64,000 bases of DNA from Streptantibioticus_A sp037034305 (lineage in GTDB: Bacteria > Actinomycetota > Actinomycetes > Streptomycetales > Streptomycetaceae): contig JBAGJY010000009.1 in NCBI GenBank assembly GCA_037034305.1, forward strand, positions 62,001 through 126,000, written 5' to 3'. Under the pieces are notes generated by a model. The model was not told where the DNA came from. It made no database searches and saw nothing but the letters and a program-made list of their open reading frames with translations. Of the stretch, positions 8,536 to 18,626 are shown piece by piece. Numbering within the stretch: the stretch's first letter is position 1; the number at the start of each line of letters is the position of its first letter. The position numbers were made by a program, and so were the translations under genes.

Positions 8536-9321
8536 TCAGCCTACTGCCTGGTCACCGAAGCGGACGATCTTGACGAACTCCTCGGCGTCCAGCGAGGCGC
8601 CGCCGACCAGCGCGCCGTCCACATCGGGCTGCGCCATGATCGCGGCGATGTTGCCGGACTTCACCGAGCCGCCGTACTGGATGCGCACCTCGTCGGCCAC
8701 CTCCTGGCCGTACAGCTCGGCCAGTCGGCCGCGGATCGCCCCGCAGACCTCCTGCGCGTCGGCGGGCGTGGCGACCTCACCGGTGCCGATCGCCCACACC
8801 GGCTCGTAGGCGATGACGATGCTGCGCACCTGGTCGGCCGGGACGTCGCTGAGGGCGCCGTCGACCTGGGCGAGGGTGTGCGCGACCTGGTTGCCCGCCT
8901 TGCGGACGTCCAGGCCCTCGCCCACGCACAGGATCGGGGTCAGCCCGTTGCGGTAGGCGGCCTTCACCTTGGCGTTGACCAGCGCGTCGTCCTCGCCGTG
9001 GTACTGGCGGCGCTCGCTGTGGCCGATGACCACGAAGGCGCACTTGAGCTTGGCGAGCATGGCACCGGAGATCTCCCCGGTGTACGCGCCGGACTCGTGC
9101 GCGGACAGGTCCTGCGCACCGTACTTGATCTTCAGCTTGTCGCCGTCGACCAGTGTCTGCACCGACCGCAGGTCGGTGAACGGCGGCAGAACCGCGACCT
9201 CGACGGCCTCGTAGTCCTTGTCGGTGAGGGCGAAGGCGAGCTTCTGGACGTGCGCGATGGCCTCAAGGTGGTTGAGGTTCATCTTCCAGTTGCCCGCCAT
9301 CAGCGGGGTGCGGGTGCTCAA
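8536..9321 (-). CDS. tpiA: Triosephosphate isomerase
   Basis: Interconverts dihydroxyacetone phosphate and glyceraldehyde 3-phosphate. 261 aa TIM barrel with the substrate-site Lys in MAGNWKMN, the electrophilic His in VIGHSERRQY and the catalytic Glu in IAYEPVWAIGTG. The start is a TTG (9321) preceded by GGAGGA, 2 nt after the pgk stop; alignment to the family N-terminus supports this rather than the ATG at codon 8. Last of gap-pgk-tpiA. Confidence 0.96.
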   Translation of the reverse strand: MSTRTPLMAGNWKMNLNHLEAIAHVQKLAFALTDKDYEAVEVAVLPPFTDLRSVQTLVDGDKLKIKYGAQDLSAHESGAYTGEISGAMLAKLKCAFVVIGHSERRQYHGEDDALVNAKVKAAYRNGLTPILCVGEGLDVRKAGNQVAHTLAQVDGALSDVPADQVRSIVIAYEPVWAIGTGEVATPADAQEVCGAIRGRLAELYGQEVADEVRIQYGGSVKSGNIAAIMAQPDVDGALVGGASLDAEEFVKIVRFGDQAVG

Positions 9322-9323
9322 GG

Positions 9324-10526
9324 TCAGTCCTCCAGTGCGGCGAGGCCGGGCAGCGTCTTGCCTTCGAGGTATTCCAGGCTGGCGCCGCCGCCGGTCGAGA
9401 TGTGGCCGAAGGCGTTCTCGTCGAAGCCCAGGGTGCGTACGGCGGCGGCCGAGTCGCCGCCGCCGACGACGGTGAAGCCGTCGCTGTCCACCAGGGCCTG
9501 GGCGACGGCGCTGGTGCCCCCGGCGAAGTCGGGGTGCTCGAAGACGCCCATCGGGCCGTTCCAGAACACCGTCGCGGCGTCCGCGATCTTCGCCGCGAAC
9601 AGTTCACGGGTCTTCGGGCCGATGTCCAGACCTTCCTTGTCGGAGGGGATCTTGTCGGCGTCGACGGTTACGTACTCGGCCGGGTCCTTGGTCTTCAGGT
9701 CCGGGAAGTCGTCCGAGGCCAGCACGTCCACCGGCAGCACCAGTTCGACGCCGCTCTTCTCGGCGCGCGCCAGGTACTCCAGGACGGCCGGGACCTGGTC
9801 CTCCTGCAACAGGCTCTTGCCCACCTCGTGGCCCTTGGCCTTGAGGAAGGTGTACGCCATGCCGCCGCCGATCAGCAGCCGGTCCGCCTTGGCCAGCAAC
9901 TGGTCGATGACGGCGAGCTTGTCGGAGACCTTGGCGCCGCCGAGCACCACCACGTACGGGCGCTTGACGTCCTCGGTGAGCTTCTTGAGCACCCCGAGTT
10001 CGGTGGCGATCAGGTCACCGGCGGCGTGCGGCAGCCGCTTGGGCAGGTCGTACACCGAGGCGTGCTTGCGGTGCACGGCGCCGAAGCCGTCACCGGCGTA
10101 CAGGTCGGCGAGCGCCGCCAACTCGTCGGCGAACGCGCCGCGTTCGGCGTCGTCCTTGCTGGTCTCGCCCGCGTTGAAGCGCAGGTTCTCCAGCAGCGTG
10201 ACCTCGCCGTCGGCCAGGGCGGCGACGGTGGCCTTCGCGCTGTCACCCACGGTGTCGGTCGCGAACGCGACCTGCGTGCCGAGGAGTTCACCGAGCCGCC
10301 TGGCGACCGGTGCGAGCGAGTACTGCGGGTCCGGCGCGCCCTTGGGGCGGCCGAGGTGGGAGGCGACGATCACCTTGGCGCCGCGCGCGGCGAGCCTGGT
10401 GATGGTCGGCACGGCGGCCCGGATGCGGCCGTCGTCGGTGATCCGGTCACCGTCCAGCGGGACGTTAAGGTCGGCGCGGACGAACACCCGCCGCCCGGCG
10501 ACCTCGAGGTCGTCGATCGTCTTCAT
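9324..10526 (-). CDS. pgk: Phosphoglycerate kinase
   Basis: Transfers phosphate from 1,3-bisphosphoglycerate to ADP. 400 aa, with the N-terminal substrate site VFVRADLNVPLDGD, VIVASHLGRPKG, the hinge region and the nucleotide site near the C-terminus (VVGGGDSAAAV, STGGGASLEYLEG). ATG start with GGAG upstream. It is downstream of gap, from which it is separated by a very stable hairpin (10549-10590), and runs directly into tpiA. Confidence 0.97.
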   Translation of the reverse strand: MKTIDDLEVAGRRVFVRADLNVPLDGDRITDDGRIRAAVPTITRLAARGAKVIVASHLGRPKGAPDPQYSLAPVARRLGELLGTQVAFATDTVGDSAKATVAALADGEVTLLENLRFNAGETSKDDAERGAFADELAALADLYAGDGFGAVHRKHASVYDLPKRLPHAAGDLIATELGVLKKLTEDVKRPYVVVLGGAKVSDKLAVIDQLLAKADRLLIGGGMAYTFLKAKGHEVGKSLLQEDQVPAVLEYLARAEKSGVELVLPVDVLASDDFPDLKTKDPAEYVTVDADKIPSDKEGLDIGPKTRELFAAKIADAATVFWNGPMGVFEHPDFAGGTSAVAQALVDSDGFTVVGGGDSAAAVRTLGFDENAFGHISTGGGASLEYLEGKTLPGLAALED

Positions 10527-10548
10527 GGTGAAGGGCTCCTAGGTCGTG

Positions 10549-10590
10549 GGACGGGGCCCGTACGACATGTGTGTCGTATGGGCCCCGTCC
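10549..10590 (-). terminator. Strong hairpin between gap and pgk
   Basis: Arms 10549-10567 and 10572-10590 pair over 19 positions with one G-T, closed by a 4-nt loop. It lies between two co-directional glycolytic genes, so it may partly terminate transcription after gap, or protect a processed gap mRNA. Confidence 0.75.
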
Positions 10591-10608
10591 GTCACATCTA
10601 CTCGTGGG

Positions 10609-11613
<1,005 letters not shown>

Positions 11614-11871
11614 GAACCGATCTCCTCGTTTATGTACCGGAATACACTCCGGCTGCGGCGAATGGATGTCCCCGACCACCCATGACCCTACCTCGCCGCG
11701 ATGTCCAGGGTGACATCGAGCACGCCCGGTTCGCGGGCGGCCGTGCCGCCCGGCGGGGCGGCCGCCCGGGCACCTGGGGTCCGGGGCGGAGCCCGCAGTT
11801 CCGGGAAGGGGCGGGCCCGGGCGACCGGCCCGCCGCGGGCACGGTCCCAACCCGCCGCCACCGCACGGCGG

Positions 11872-12849
11872 TTAGCCGACCATCTCCTCGGTGAGGTTCG
11901 ACTCGGTACCCGGAATGCCCAGATCCGCGGCGCGCTTGTCGGCCATCGCGAGCAGCCGCCGGATGCGTCCGGCGACCGCGTCCTTGGTCAGCGGCGGGTC
12001 GGCGAGCGAGCCCAGTTCCTCGAGCGACGCCTGCTTGTGGTCCATCCGCAGCCGCCCGGCGGCGGCCAGGTGCTCCGGCACCTCGTCGCCGAGGATCTCC
12101 AGGGCGCGCTGCACCCGCGCCCCCGCGGCGACCGCGGCTCGCGCCGAGCGGCGCAGGTTGGCGTCGTCGAAGTTCGCCAGCCGGTTCGCGGTGGCCCGCA
12201 CCTCGCGGCGCATTCGGCGCTCCTCCCACGCCAGCACCGACTCGTGCGCCCCCAGCCGCGTCAACAGCGCGCCGATCGCGTCACCGTCCCGTACCACCAC
12301 GCGGTCCACGCCGCGCACCTCGCGGGCCTTGGACGGGATGCCGAGCCGCCGGGCCGCGCCGACCAGGGCCAGCGCCGCCTCCGGTCCGGGGCAGGTCACC
12401 TCGAGGGAGGACGAGCGGCCTGGCTCGGTCAGCGACCCGTGCGCCAGGAACGCGCCCCGCCAGGCGGCCTCCGCGTCACAGGTGGCCCCGGACACCACCT
12501 GCGGCGGCAGCCCGCGGATCGGACGGCCCCGGCCGTCCACCAGACCGGTCTGCCGGGCCAGCTGGTCACCCCCGGCGACCACCCGCACCACATAGCGGCT
12601 GCCCCTGCGCAGCCCGCCCGGTGCCATCACCACCAGGTCGGAGGGGTGACCGAAGATCTCCAGGATGTCCTTGCGCAGGCGCCGGGCCGCGATACCGGTG
12701 TCCAGCTCCGCCTCGATCACGATGCGGCCACTGACGAGGTGAAGCCCGCCAGCGAACCGCAGGATCGACGACACCTCCGCCTTGCGGCAGCAGGTACGGG
12801 TGACGGGGAGCCGGGAGATCTCGTCCTTCACCGCTGCCGTCATCGCCAT
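11872..12849 (-). CDS. whiA: Sporulation regulator WhiA
   Basis: DNA-binding protein (325 aa) that, with WhiB, switches Streptomyces aerial hyphae to sporulation septation. It has an N-terminal LAGLIDADG-like fold that lost endonuclease residues (for example WRGAFLAHGSLTEPG) and a C-terminal helix-turn-helix (LGSLADPPLTKDAVAGRIRR, about residues 275-300). ATG at 12849 or 12843; the second gives an ATGA overlap with yvcK. Last gene of the uvrC-rapZ-yvcK-whiA operon. Family members often autoregulate, but I see no obvious own promoter. Confidence 0.97.
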   Translation of the reverse strand: MAMTAAVKDEISRLPVTRTCCRKAEVSSILRFAGGLHLVSGRIVIEAELDTGIAARRLRKDILEIFGHPSDLVVMAPGGLRRGSRYVVRVVAGGDQLARQTGLVDGRGRPIRGLPPQVVSGATCDAEAAWRGAFLAHGSLTEPGRSSSLEVTCPGPEAALALVGAARRLGIPSKAREVRGVDRVVVRDGDAIGALLTRLGAHESVLAWEERRMRREVRATANRLANFDDANLRRSARAAVAAGARVQRALEILGDEVPEHLAAAGRLRMDHKQASLEELGSLADPPLTKDAVAGRIRRLLAMADKRAADLGIPGTESNLTEEMVG

Positions 12850-13853
12850 GGGCCGATCCTTCCATGCATCCGAAAAATCCGGTCATACGCGGCGGCCAGC
12901 TGCTCGGGGTCGTGCCGCGGCCCGTCCGGGGCGGCGACCGCGGCCAGCTCGACCGTGCCACCCAGGCGCGCGGCGGCCTGGTCAAGGCTCTCGCGGTCGG
13001 GAACGGCGGCCTCGTCGGCCAGCACCACGTCGATGGTGAGTTTAGGGGCGTGTCGGGCCAAAACCTCCAAGTGACGCTGCGGAGAAAATCCGTCGGTCTC
13101 TCCTGGCTGCGGTGCCAGGTTGAGGGTGAGCACCCGGCGCGCCCTGGTCTGCATCAGCGCCTCGGCCAGCTCCGGCACCAGCAGGTGCGGTATGACCGAG
13201 GAGAACCAGGAGCCGGGGCCGAGCACCACCCAGTCGGCGTCCAGCACGGCCTGCACGGCCTGCGGCACCGCCGGCGGGTCCTGCGGCACCAGCCGCACCT
13301 CCTGCACCTCGCCCGGGGTGAGCGCGACCGTCGCCTGCCCGCACACCGTGCTGATCGCGTCCGGGTGCGCCGGGTCGTGGCCGCGCACGGTGGCCTGCAA
13401 CTCCAGCGGCACCGCGGACATCGGCAGCACCCGGCCGTGCGCGCCCAGCAGCCGGCCGACCCACTCCAGGGCGGCCACCGGATCGCCCAACTGCTCCCAC
13501 AGGGCGACGATCAGCAGATTGCCGACCGCGTGCCCGTGCATCTCACCCTTACTGGTGAACCGGTGCTGGATCACCCGTGACCAGGTGCGCCCCCACTCGT
13601 CGTCGCCGCACAGCGCGGCCAGCGCCTTGCGCAGATCACCTGGCGGCAGTACGCCCAATTCGTCCCGGAGCCGTCCGCTGGAGCCGCCGTCGTCGGCGAC
13701 GGTGACCACGGCGGTCAGGTCCTGGGTGATGCGGCGCAGTGCGGCGAGCGAGGCCGACAGGCCGTGGCCGCCGCCGAGCGCCACCACCTTCGGGGTGGCG
13801 CCGGTGCGCTGGCTGGTGCGCCGCAGCCGCCTCGCGGCCCTGGAAGTGATCAC
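12840..13853 (-). CDS. yvcK: YvcK/CofD-like gluconeogenesis factor family protein
   Basis: 337 aa member of the YvcK/CofD-like family, which binds UDP-sugars and affects cell-wall precursor allocation and growth on gluconeogenic carbon in other bacteria. Seen: KVVALGGGHGLSASL near residue 22, TVADDGGSSGRLR, and VLGPGSWFSSVIPHLL in the second half. It overlaps rapZ upstream by ATGA and whiA downstream, so it is translationally coupled on both sides. The rapZ-yvcK-whiA order is conserved across Gram-positives. Confidence 0.93.
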   Translation of the reverse strand: MITSRAARRLRRTSQRTGATPKVVALGGGHGLSASLAALRRITQDLTAVVTVADDGGSSGRLRDELGVLPPGDLRKALAALCGDDEWGRTWSRVIQHRFTSKGEMHGHAVGNLLIVALWEQLGDPVAALEWVGRLLGAHGRVLPMSAVPLELQATVRGHDPAHPDAISTVCGQATVALTPGEVQEVRLVPQDPPAVPQAVQAVLDADWVVLGPGSWFSSVIPHLLVPELAEALMQTRARRVLTLNLAPQPGETDGFSPQRHLEVLARHAPKLTIDVVLADEAAVPDRESLDQAAARLGGTVELAAVAAPDGPRHDPEQLAAAYDRIFRMHGRIGPWR

Positions 13854-14791
13854 TCGCGCCCCATGTCGCGGTGGACCACGACGGTCTCCACCCCGTCCGA
13901 CGACAGCCGCCTGGCGAGCCGCTCCGACATCGCGACGCTGCGGTGCTTGCCGCCGGTGCAGCCGACCGCGATGGTCACATAGCGCTTGCCCTCCCGCCGG
14001 TATCCGGCGGCGATGATGTGCAGCAGCTCCGCGTAGCGGTCCAGGAACTCCTTGGCGCCCGGCTGGTTGAACACATACGTGGCGACCTCGTCGTTGAGGC
14101 CGGTGAACGGGCGCAGTTCCGGAACCCAGTGCGGGTTGGGCAGGAAACGGCAGTCGACCACCAGGTCGGCGTCGACCGGCAGCCCGTACTTGAAGCCGAA
14201 CGACATCACGGTGGCCCGCAGCTCCGGCTCCTCCTCACCGGCGAACTGGGCGTCCATCTTGGCGCGCAACTCGTGCACGTTGAGACTGGAGGTGTCGATC
14301 ACCAGGTCGGCCTCGCCGCGCAGCTCGCGCAGCAGGTCGCGCTCCTGCGCGATGCCGTCCACGATCCGGCCGTCGCCCTGCAGCGGGTGCGGGCGCCGCA
14401 CCGACTCGAAGCGGCGCACCAAAGCGTCGTCGGACGCCTCCAGGAACAGCACCCGCCGCTTGACGTTCTTGGTGTCCAGGTCGGCGAGCGACTCCCGCAG
14501 GTTGTCGAAGAAGCGGCGGCCACGCACGTCCACGACCACCGCGATCCGCGCCACGTTGCCCTGCGAGCGGGCACCGAGGTCGACCATGGTGGGGATCAGC
14601 GCGGGCGGCAGGTTGTCGACCACGAACCAGCCCAGGTCCTCCAGGCACTTGGCCGCGGTGCTGCGGCCCGCCCCGGACATGCCCGAGATGATCACCAGTT
14701 CCGGGATGGCCTCGGCAGCTTCGCCCGCTCCGCCCGTCGTCACCTGTGCTCCGTACGTGTCGTGGTCATCGCTGTGATTGACCTGGTTCAT
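13850..14791 (-). CDS. rapZ: RNase adapter RapZ / nucleotide-binding protein
   Basis: 313 aa P-loop protein. The N-terminal Walker A reads GMSGAGRSTA (Arg instead of the usual Lys), followed by WFVVDNLPPALIP. The C-terminal domain holds VTIAVGCTGGKHRSV, the signature of the RapZ metabolite-sensing domain. In E. coli RapZ delivers glmZ sRNA to RNase E; the actinobacterial role is less clear. Starts by ATGA overlap with uvrC and ends by ATGA overlap with yvcK. Confidence 0.94.
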   Translation of the reverse strand: MNQVNHSDDHDTYGAQVTTGGAGEAAEAIPELVIISGMSGAGRSTAAKCLEDLGWFVVDNLPPALIPTMVDLGARSQGNVARIAVVVDVRGRRFFDNLRESLADLDTKNVKRRVLFLEASDDALVRRFESVRRPHPLQGDGRIVDGIAQERDLLRELRGEADLVIDTSSLNVHELRAKMDAQFAGEEEPELRATVMSFGFKYGLPVDADLVVDCRFLPNPHWVPELRPFTGLNDEVATYVFNQPGAKEFLDRYAELLHIIAAGYRREGKRYVTIAVGCTGGKHRSVAMSERLARRLSSDGVETVVVHRDMGRE

Positions 14792-16833
14792 CTTTCCTGC
14801 CCCCGCTCGGCCGGGGCGGTCCCCTGCGTGGCCGCCAGCTCGTCTTCCATGATCTCTCCTGTGGCGGTGTTGACAGCGGGAACAGCGGGTGAAGCCTGGG
14901 CGAGCGTCGCGGCGACGGCCTCCGCCGTCTTGCGGCCTATGCCCGGTACCTCACAGATCTCGTCAATGGTGGCGGCACGCAGCCGCTTCAGCGAACCGAA
15001 GTGCTTCAGCAGCGCCTGCCTACGGGCCTGCCCCAGCCCCGCGACGGCGTCCAGCGCCGTCGCCTTCATCGCCTTGCCGCGCTTGCCGCGCTGGTACCGG
15101 ATGGCGAAACGGTGCGCCTCGTCCCGTACCCGCTGCAAAAGGTACAGGCCCTCGCTGGTGCGCGGCAGGATCACCGGGTCGTCCTCGCCGGGCAGCCACA
15201 CCTCCTCCAGCCGCTTGGCCAGCCCGCACACCGCGACGTCCTCGATACCCAGCTCGTCCAGCGCCCGCCGGGCCGCGGCGACCTGCGGCTGGCCGCCGTC
15301 CACCACCAGCAGCTGCGGAGGGTAGGCGAACTTGCGCGGCCGACCGGTGTCCGGATCGATCGGGCCGCCCACCGGCTCCCCGGTGTCCTCGCGGGCCCCG
15401 GCGGCGTCCTGCTCCTGCCACTCCCCCGCCTTCTGCATCTCCCGCAGATAGCGGCGGAACCGCCGGGAGACCACCTCGTGCATCGCCCGTACGTCGTCCT
15501 GCCCCTGGAACGTCTTGATCTGGAAGCGACGGTACTCACTCTTACGAGCGAGCCCGTCTTCAAAGACGACCATGGACGCCACCACGTCCTCGCCGTGCAG
15601 ATGCGAGATGTCGAAGCACTCGATACGCAGCGGCGCCGAGTCCAGATCCAGCGCCTCGGCGATCTCCTCCAGGGCGCGCGAGCGGGTCGTCAGGTCCGAG
15701 GCCCGCTTGGTCTTGTGCAGCGCCAGCGCCTGCTGGGCGTTGCGCTGCACGGTGGCCATCAGGTCCTTCTTGTCGCCGCGCTGCGGCACCCGCAGACTGA
15801 CGTTGGACCCGCGGCGCCCGGTCAGCCACTGCGCCAGCGGCTCGACCGGCTCCGGCAGCGCGGGAACCAGCACCTCCTTGGGCACACCCTCGCCGCTCTC
15901 CTCGCCGTACAACTGCTGCAGCGCGTGCTCGACCAGCCCGGCGGTGTCGACCGCCTCCACCTTGTCGGTGACCCAGCCGCGCTGACCGCGCACCCGCCCG
16001 GCGCGGACGTGGAAGATCTGGACGGCGGCCTCCAGTTCGTCCTCGGCGACCGCGACCACATCGGCGTCGGTGGCGTCCGCGAGCACCACCGCGTTCTTCT
16101 CCATCGCGCGCCTCAGCGCCTCGATGTCGTCGCGCAGCCGGGCCGCCCTCTCGTACTCCATCGCGCCCGCCGCGTCCTGCATCCGCCGCTCGAGGCGGCG
16201 CAGATAGGTGCCGGTGCGCCCGGCCATGAAGTCGCAGAACTCCTCGGCCAGTTCACGGTGCTCCTCGGCGGTCACCCGGCCCACGCAGGGCGCCGAGCAC
16301 TTGCCGATGTAACCGAGCAGGCAGGGACGGCCGATCTGCTGCGAGCGCTTGAACACCCCGGCGGAACAGGTGCGTACCGGAAAGACCCGCAGCAGCAGGT
16401 CGACCGTCTCCCGGATCGCCCACGCGTGCGCGTACGGCCCGAAGTACCGCACGCCCCTGCGCTTCGGACCGCGCATCACCTGAACACGCGGGAACTGCTC
16501 GCCCATCGTGACGGCGAGCGACGGATAGCTCTTGTCGTCGCGGTACTTGACGTTGAACCGCGGGTCGAACTCCTTGATCCAGGAGTACTCCAGCTGGAGC
16601 GCCTCGACCTCGGTGGTCACCACCGTCCACTCCACGGCGGCGGCCGTGGTCACCATGGTCCGGGTCCGCGGGTGCAGACCCGCGAGGTCCTGGAAGTACG
16701 AGGAGAGCCGCTGCCGCAGGCTCTTGGCCTTGCCCACGTAGATCACACGACCGTGCTCGTCCCGGAACTTGTACACCCCGGGAGAGTCCGGGATCTGTCC
16801 CGGCTTCGGGCGGTAGCTGGAGGGGTCGGCCAT
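14788..16833 (-). CDS. uvrC: Excinuclease ABC subunit C
   Basis: Dual-incision endonuclease of nucleotide excision repair (681 aa). N-terminal GIY-YIG nuclease (SPGVYKFRDEHGRVIYVGKA, about residues 14-100), UVR motif (about 205-240), the RNase H-like domain (IECFDISHLHGEDVVAS, LLVVDGGQPQV) and C-terminal helix-hairpin-helix (LRAATIDEICEVPGIGRKTA). ATG at 16833 fits the family N-terminus and follows a -10-like TAGGGT by 7 nt, suggesting a leaderless mRNA. First gene of uvrC-rapZ-yvcK-whiA. Confidence 0.97.
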   Translation of the reverse strand: MADPSSYRPKPGQIPDSPGVYKFRDEHGRVIYVGKAKSLRQRLSSYFQDLAGLHPRTRTMVTTAAAVEWTVVTTEVEALQLEYSWIKEFDPRFNVKYRDDKSYPSLAVTMGEQFPRVQVMRGPKRRGVRYFGPYAHAWAIRETVDLLLRVFPVRTCSAGVFKRSQQIGRPCLLGYIGKCSAPCVGRVTAEEHRELAEEFCDFMAGRTGTYLRRLERRMQDAAGAMEYERAARLRDDIEALRRAMEKNAVVLADATDADVVAVAEDELEAAVQIFHVRAGRVRGQRGWVTDKVEAVDTAGLVEHALQQLYGEESGEGVPKEVLVPALPEPVEPLAQWLTGRRGSNVSLRVPQRGDKKDLMATVQRNAQQALALHKTKRASDLTTRSRALEEIAEALDLDSAPLRIECFDISHLHGEDVVASMVVFEDGLARKSEYRRFQIKTFQGQDDVRAMHEVVSRRFRRYLREMQKAGEWQEQDAAGAREDTGEPVGGPIDPDTGRPRKFAYPPQLLVVDGGQPQVAAARRALDELGIEDVAVCGLAKRLEEVWLPGEDDPVILPRTSEGLYLLQRVRDEAHRFAIRYQRGKRGKAMKATALDAVAGLGQARRQALLKHFGSLKRLRAATIDEICEVPGIGRKTAEAVAATLAQASPAVPAVNTATGEIMEDELAATQGTAPAERGQER

Positions 16834-16840
16834 GAGGTCA

Positions 16841-16846
16841 ACCCTA
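16841..16846 (-). promoter_or_regulatory. -10 of a probable leaderless uvrC promoter
   Basis: On the minus strand TAGGGT is followed by 7 nt and the uvrC ATG, so transcription should begin at or beside the start codon. No strong -35 is evident. Confidence 0.5.
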
Positions 16847-16931
16847 CTGGCGCCCACCGACAATCCCGGCCCCGGCGGCGCGTGCGGGCGCCACCAGGGC
16901 CGGAACACCCGGTTCGGGATCACTCGTGCGG

Positions 16932-17735
16932 TCAGGCCGCGCGGCGGGAGCGGCGCGGTCGGCGGACGGCGAGCGCCGCCGCCCCGGCGACCAGGACGCC
17001 CAGCGCGGCCGCGGCACCGGCCGCGGCGGCCGACGTGCCGGTGGCGGCGGCCCGTTCACGCACCGCCGCCGGGGCGGCCCGCCCGCCGTAACCACCGGCC
17101 CTGCCCGCCCGGTCATACGCGGAACCCGGCAACTTGTCGCCGTACTCGCGGTGTACCAGCCGCTGGTAGCCGGCCAGGGTGACACCACGGGCGCCCACCG
17201 CTTGCCGTGCCTGGGCGTCCAGCGGCAGCACGCGGCCGCCACGCAGCACGTACCACGCGTCGATCTGCGGCTCACGGAACACCGTGCCGCTGCCGTGAGC
17301 CTCGACGACGTGATCGACCTCGTCACCACCGGTGGCGATGTTGACCACCTTCCAGCCGGAGGCGGTGCGCACCGTCCACAGCGACGCGACCTGGCCATCG
17401 GCGGAGACCGCCTTGCTGGCGAGGAAGTCCGGGTCGGCCACCGGGGCGCCCGCGCGTCCGGCGACGAACCCCGGGTCGAGGGTGAACACGGTGACCGTCG
17501 GCCCCACCAGGTGCGGTTCGGCAGCCGCCGCCGGGTGCCCGCCGTCGCGGTCGAAGAACCGCGAGAGCGTGGCGAGGGTGGCCGGGGCCTCCGCCGCGGC
17601 GCGCGCCCGCGCGGTCTGCGCGGCGGTGAACGGGGCCGGGACGGACGGGGAGTCGGCGTGCGCCGCGGACGCGGCGCCGAGAGCCAGCGCGGTGGCCGCC
17701 AGCACGCCAGCGGCGCGGGTACGGATCGGCTTCAC
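16932..17735 (-). CDS. Exported protein with C-terminal membrane anchor, unknown function
   Basis: 267 aa. It has a clear signal peptide (about residues 1-27, ALALGAASAAHA), a soluble body with no family I recognise (contains HLVGPTVTVFTLDPGFVAG and YVLRGGRVLPLDAQA), an Ala/Gly-rich linker, then one hydrophobic segment (about 235-255) and a basic tail RRPRRSRR. I see no LPxTG/LAxTG sortase motif, so it is probably held by the transmembrane helix. The GTG start is only 4 nt after the stop of the secreted protease gene upstream, so the two should be co-transcribed and act together outside the cell. Confidence 0.75.
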   Translation of the reverse strand: MKPIRTRAAGVLAATALALGAASAAHADSPSVPAPFTAAQTARARAAAEAPATLATLSRFFDRDGGHPAAAAEPHLVGPTVTVFTLDPGFVAGRAGAPVADPDFLASKAVSADGQVASLWTVRTASGWKVVNIATGGDEVDHVVEAHGSGTVFREPQIDAWYVLRGGRVLPLDAQARQAVGARGVTLAGYQRLVHREYGDKLPGSAYDRAGRAGGYGGRAAPAAVRERAAATGTSAAAAGAAAALGVLVAGAAALAVRRPRRSRRAA

Positions 17736-17739
17736 GGCG

Positions 17740-18345
17740 TCACGCTCCGATCCGGTAGAGCGAATGGGTCCACGTGAACGAGTCGTTGCCCACGTAGTAG
17801 TCGTAATCCGCCCAGTTGTAGCGGTTGTTGGACGGCCACGGGTCTCCCCAGTACACCCAGTTGCCGGAGTTGTCGTAGCCGTACAGCACGTGCATGTGGC
17901 CGCCACCCGAACTCCACTCGATACGGGTCTCGATCGGGCGGTTGGCGTTGATTTCGCTCTGCACCGTGCTGTAGCGCAGATAACCGGTCACGTACGAACC
18001 GGAGTTGATGCCCATCCAGTCCAGTGCGTTCTGCACATCGTCCAGTGCCGCCTGCCAGTTGCCGCACTGGGTGCCCTGCGGCTCGTTGAAGGCCGCGTCG
18101 CAGAACTGGTTCTGCGTGTAGTCGCGACCGAACCAGGTGGCGATGGTGTCGCCGCTGGCGGCCCAGCACCAGTTGCTCCGCTGCTGCGCCTGCATGCTGA
18201 TGTTCAACTGCTTCGAACCGCTGTCCGCACTCGCGCCGCCGGCCGTCGCGACACTCGCGGTCAGCGCCGCGACCAGCGCCAAGGCCGCCGCCGCGAGGCG
18301 ACCGCGACCGTGACCACGCGGCCTGATGTGGGGGTTTTCGAACAT
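17740..18345 (-). CDS. Secreted papain-like cysteine protease (C39/AvrRpt2-like fold)
   Basis: 201 aa with an N-terminal signal peptide (cleavage near ASADSG, residue 40) and a compact papain-like domain. The catalytic set is readable: Gln and Cys in QQRSNWCWAAS (Q55, C60), His in GGGHMHVLYGY (H150 or H152) and Asp in YWGDPWPSNN (D168). The length matches one catalytic domain with no pro-region of note. It is the first gene of a two-gene unit with the anchored protein downstream. The substrate is unknown. The divergent HTH gene shares its 281-bp upstream region, which has repeated TGTGAAC sites. Confidence 0.85.
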   Translation of the reverse strand: MFENPHIRPRGHGRGRLAAAALALVAALTASVATAGGASADSGSKQLNISMQAQQRSNWCWAASGDTIATWFGRDYTQNQFCDAAFNEPQGTQCGNWQAALDDVQNALDWMGINSGSYVTGYLRYSTVQSEINANRPIETRIEWSSGGGHMHVLYGYDNSGNWVYWGDPWPSNNRYNWADYDYYVGNDSFTWTHSLYRIGA

Positions 18346-18434
18346 GGCGTTCCTCGCTGTCAGGGGCTGATGGAGGAGCGCGTCCGGACGCTGGAACAGA
18401 GCATCAAGGCATCGTCGGGTTCAGGTCAACGAAG

Positions 18435-18556
18435 TTATCCACAGGGGTGGCTGCGATGTGAACCCCAGCCGTACTTTGTGAACACCACCGCCGACAAAGG
18501 CGGTTACCCCCGGCACGCGCATACCCCTCCCGCGCGTCCGGAAGTAAACGTTCACA
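18435..18556. promoter_or_regulatory. Cluster of TGTGAAC sites and a DnaA-box-like sequence between divergent genes
   Basis: TGTGAAC occurs at 18457-18463 and 18477-18483, exactly 20 bp apart, and inverted (GTTCACA) at 18550-18556, followed by more TCACATCA copies. A 6-bp inverted repeat ACCGCC/GGCGGT (18487-18504) lies between them, and TTATCCACA, identical to a DnaA box, is at 18435-18443. The spacing suggests an operator for a regulator acting on both divergent genes. Confidence 0.5.
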
Positions 18557-18626
18557 TCACGTCACATCACACCAACGGCAATGACTCACTGCGGCAACGA
18601 CTTTCACCAGACGCGGGGAAGACACC

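Noticed and set aside
18435..18443. DnaA box as a sign of a replication origin
   Set aside because: A single box without dnaA, dnaN or a cluster of further boxes is not an origin.
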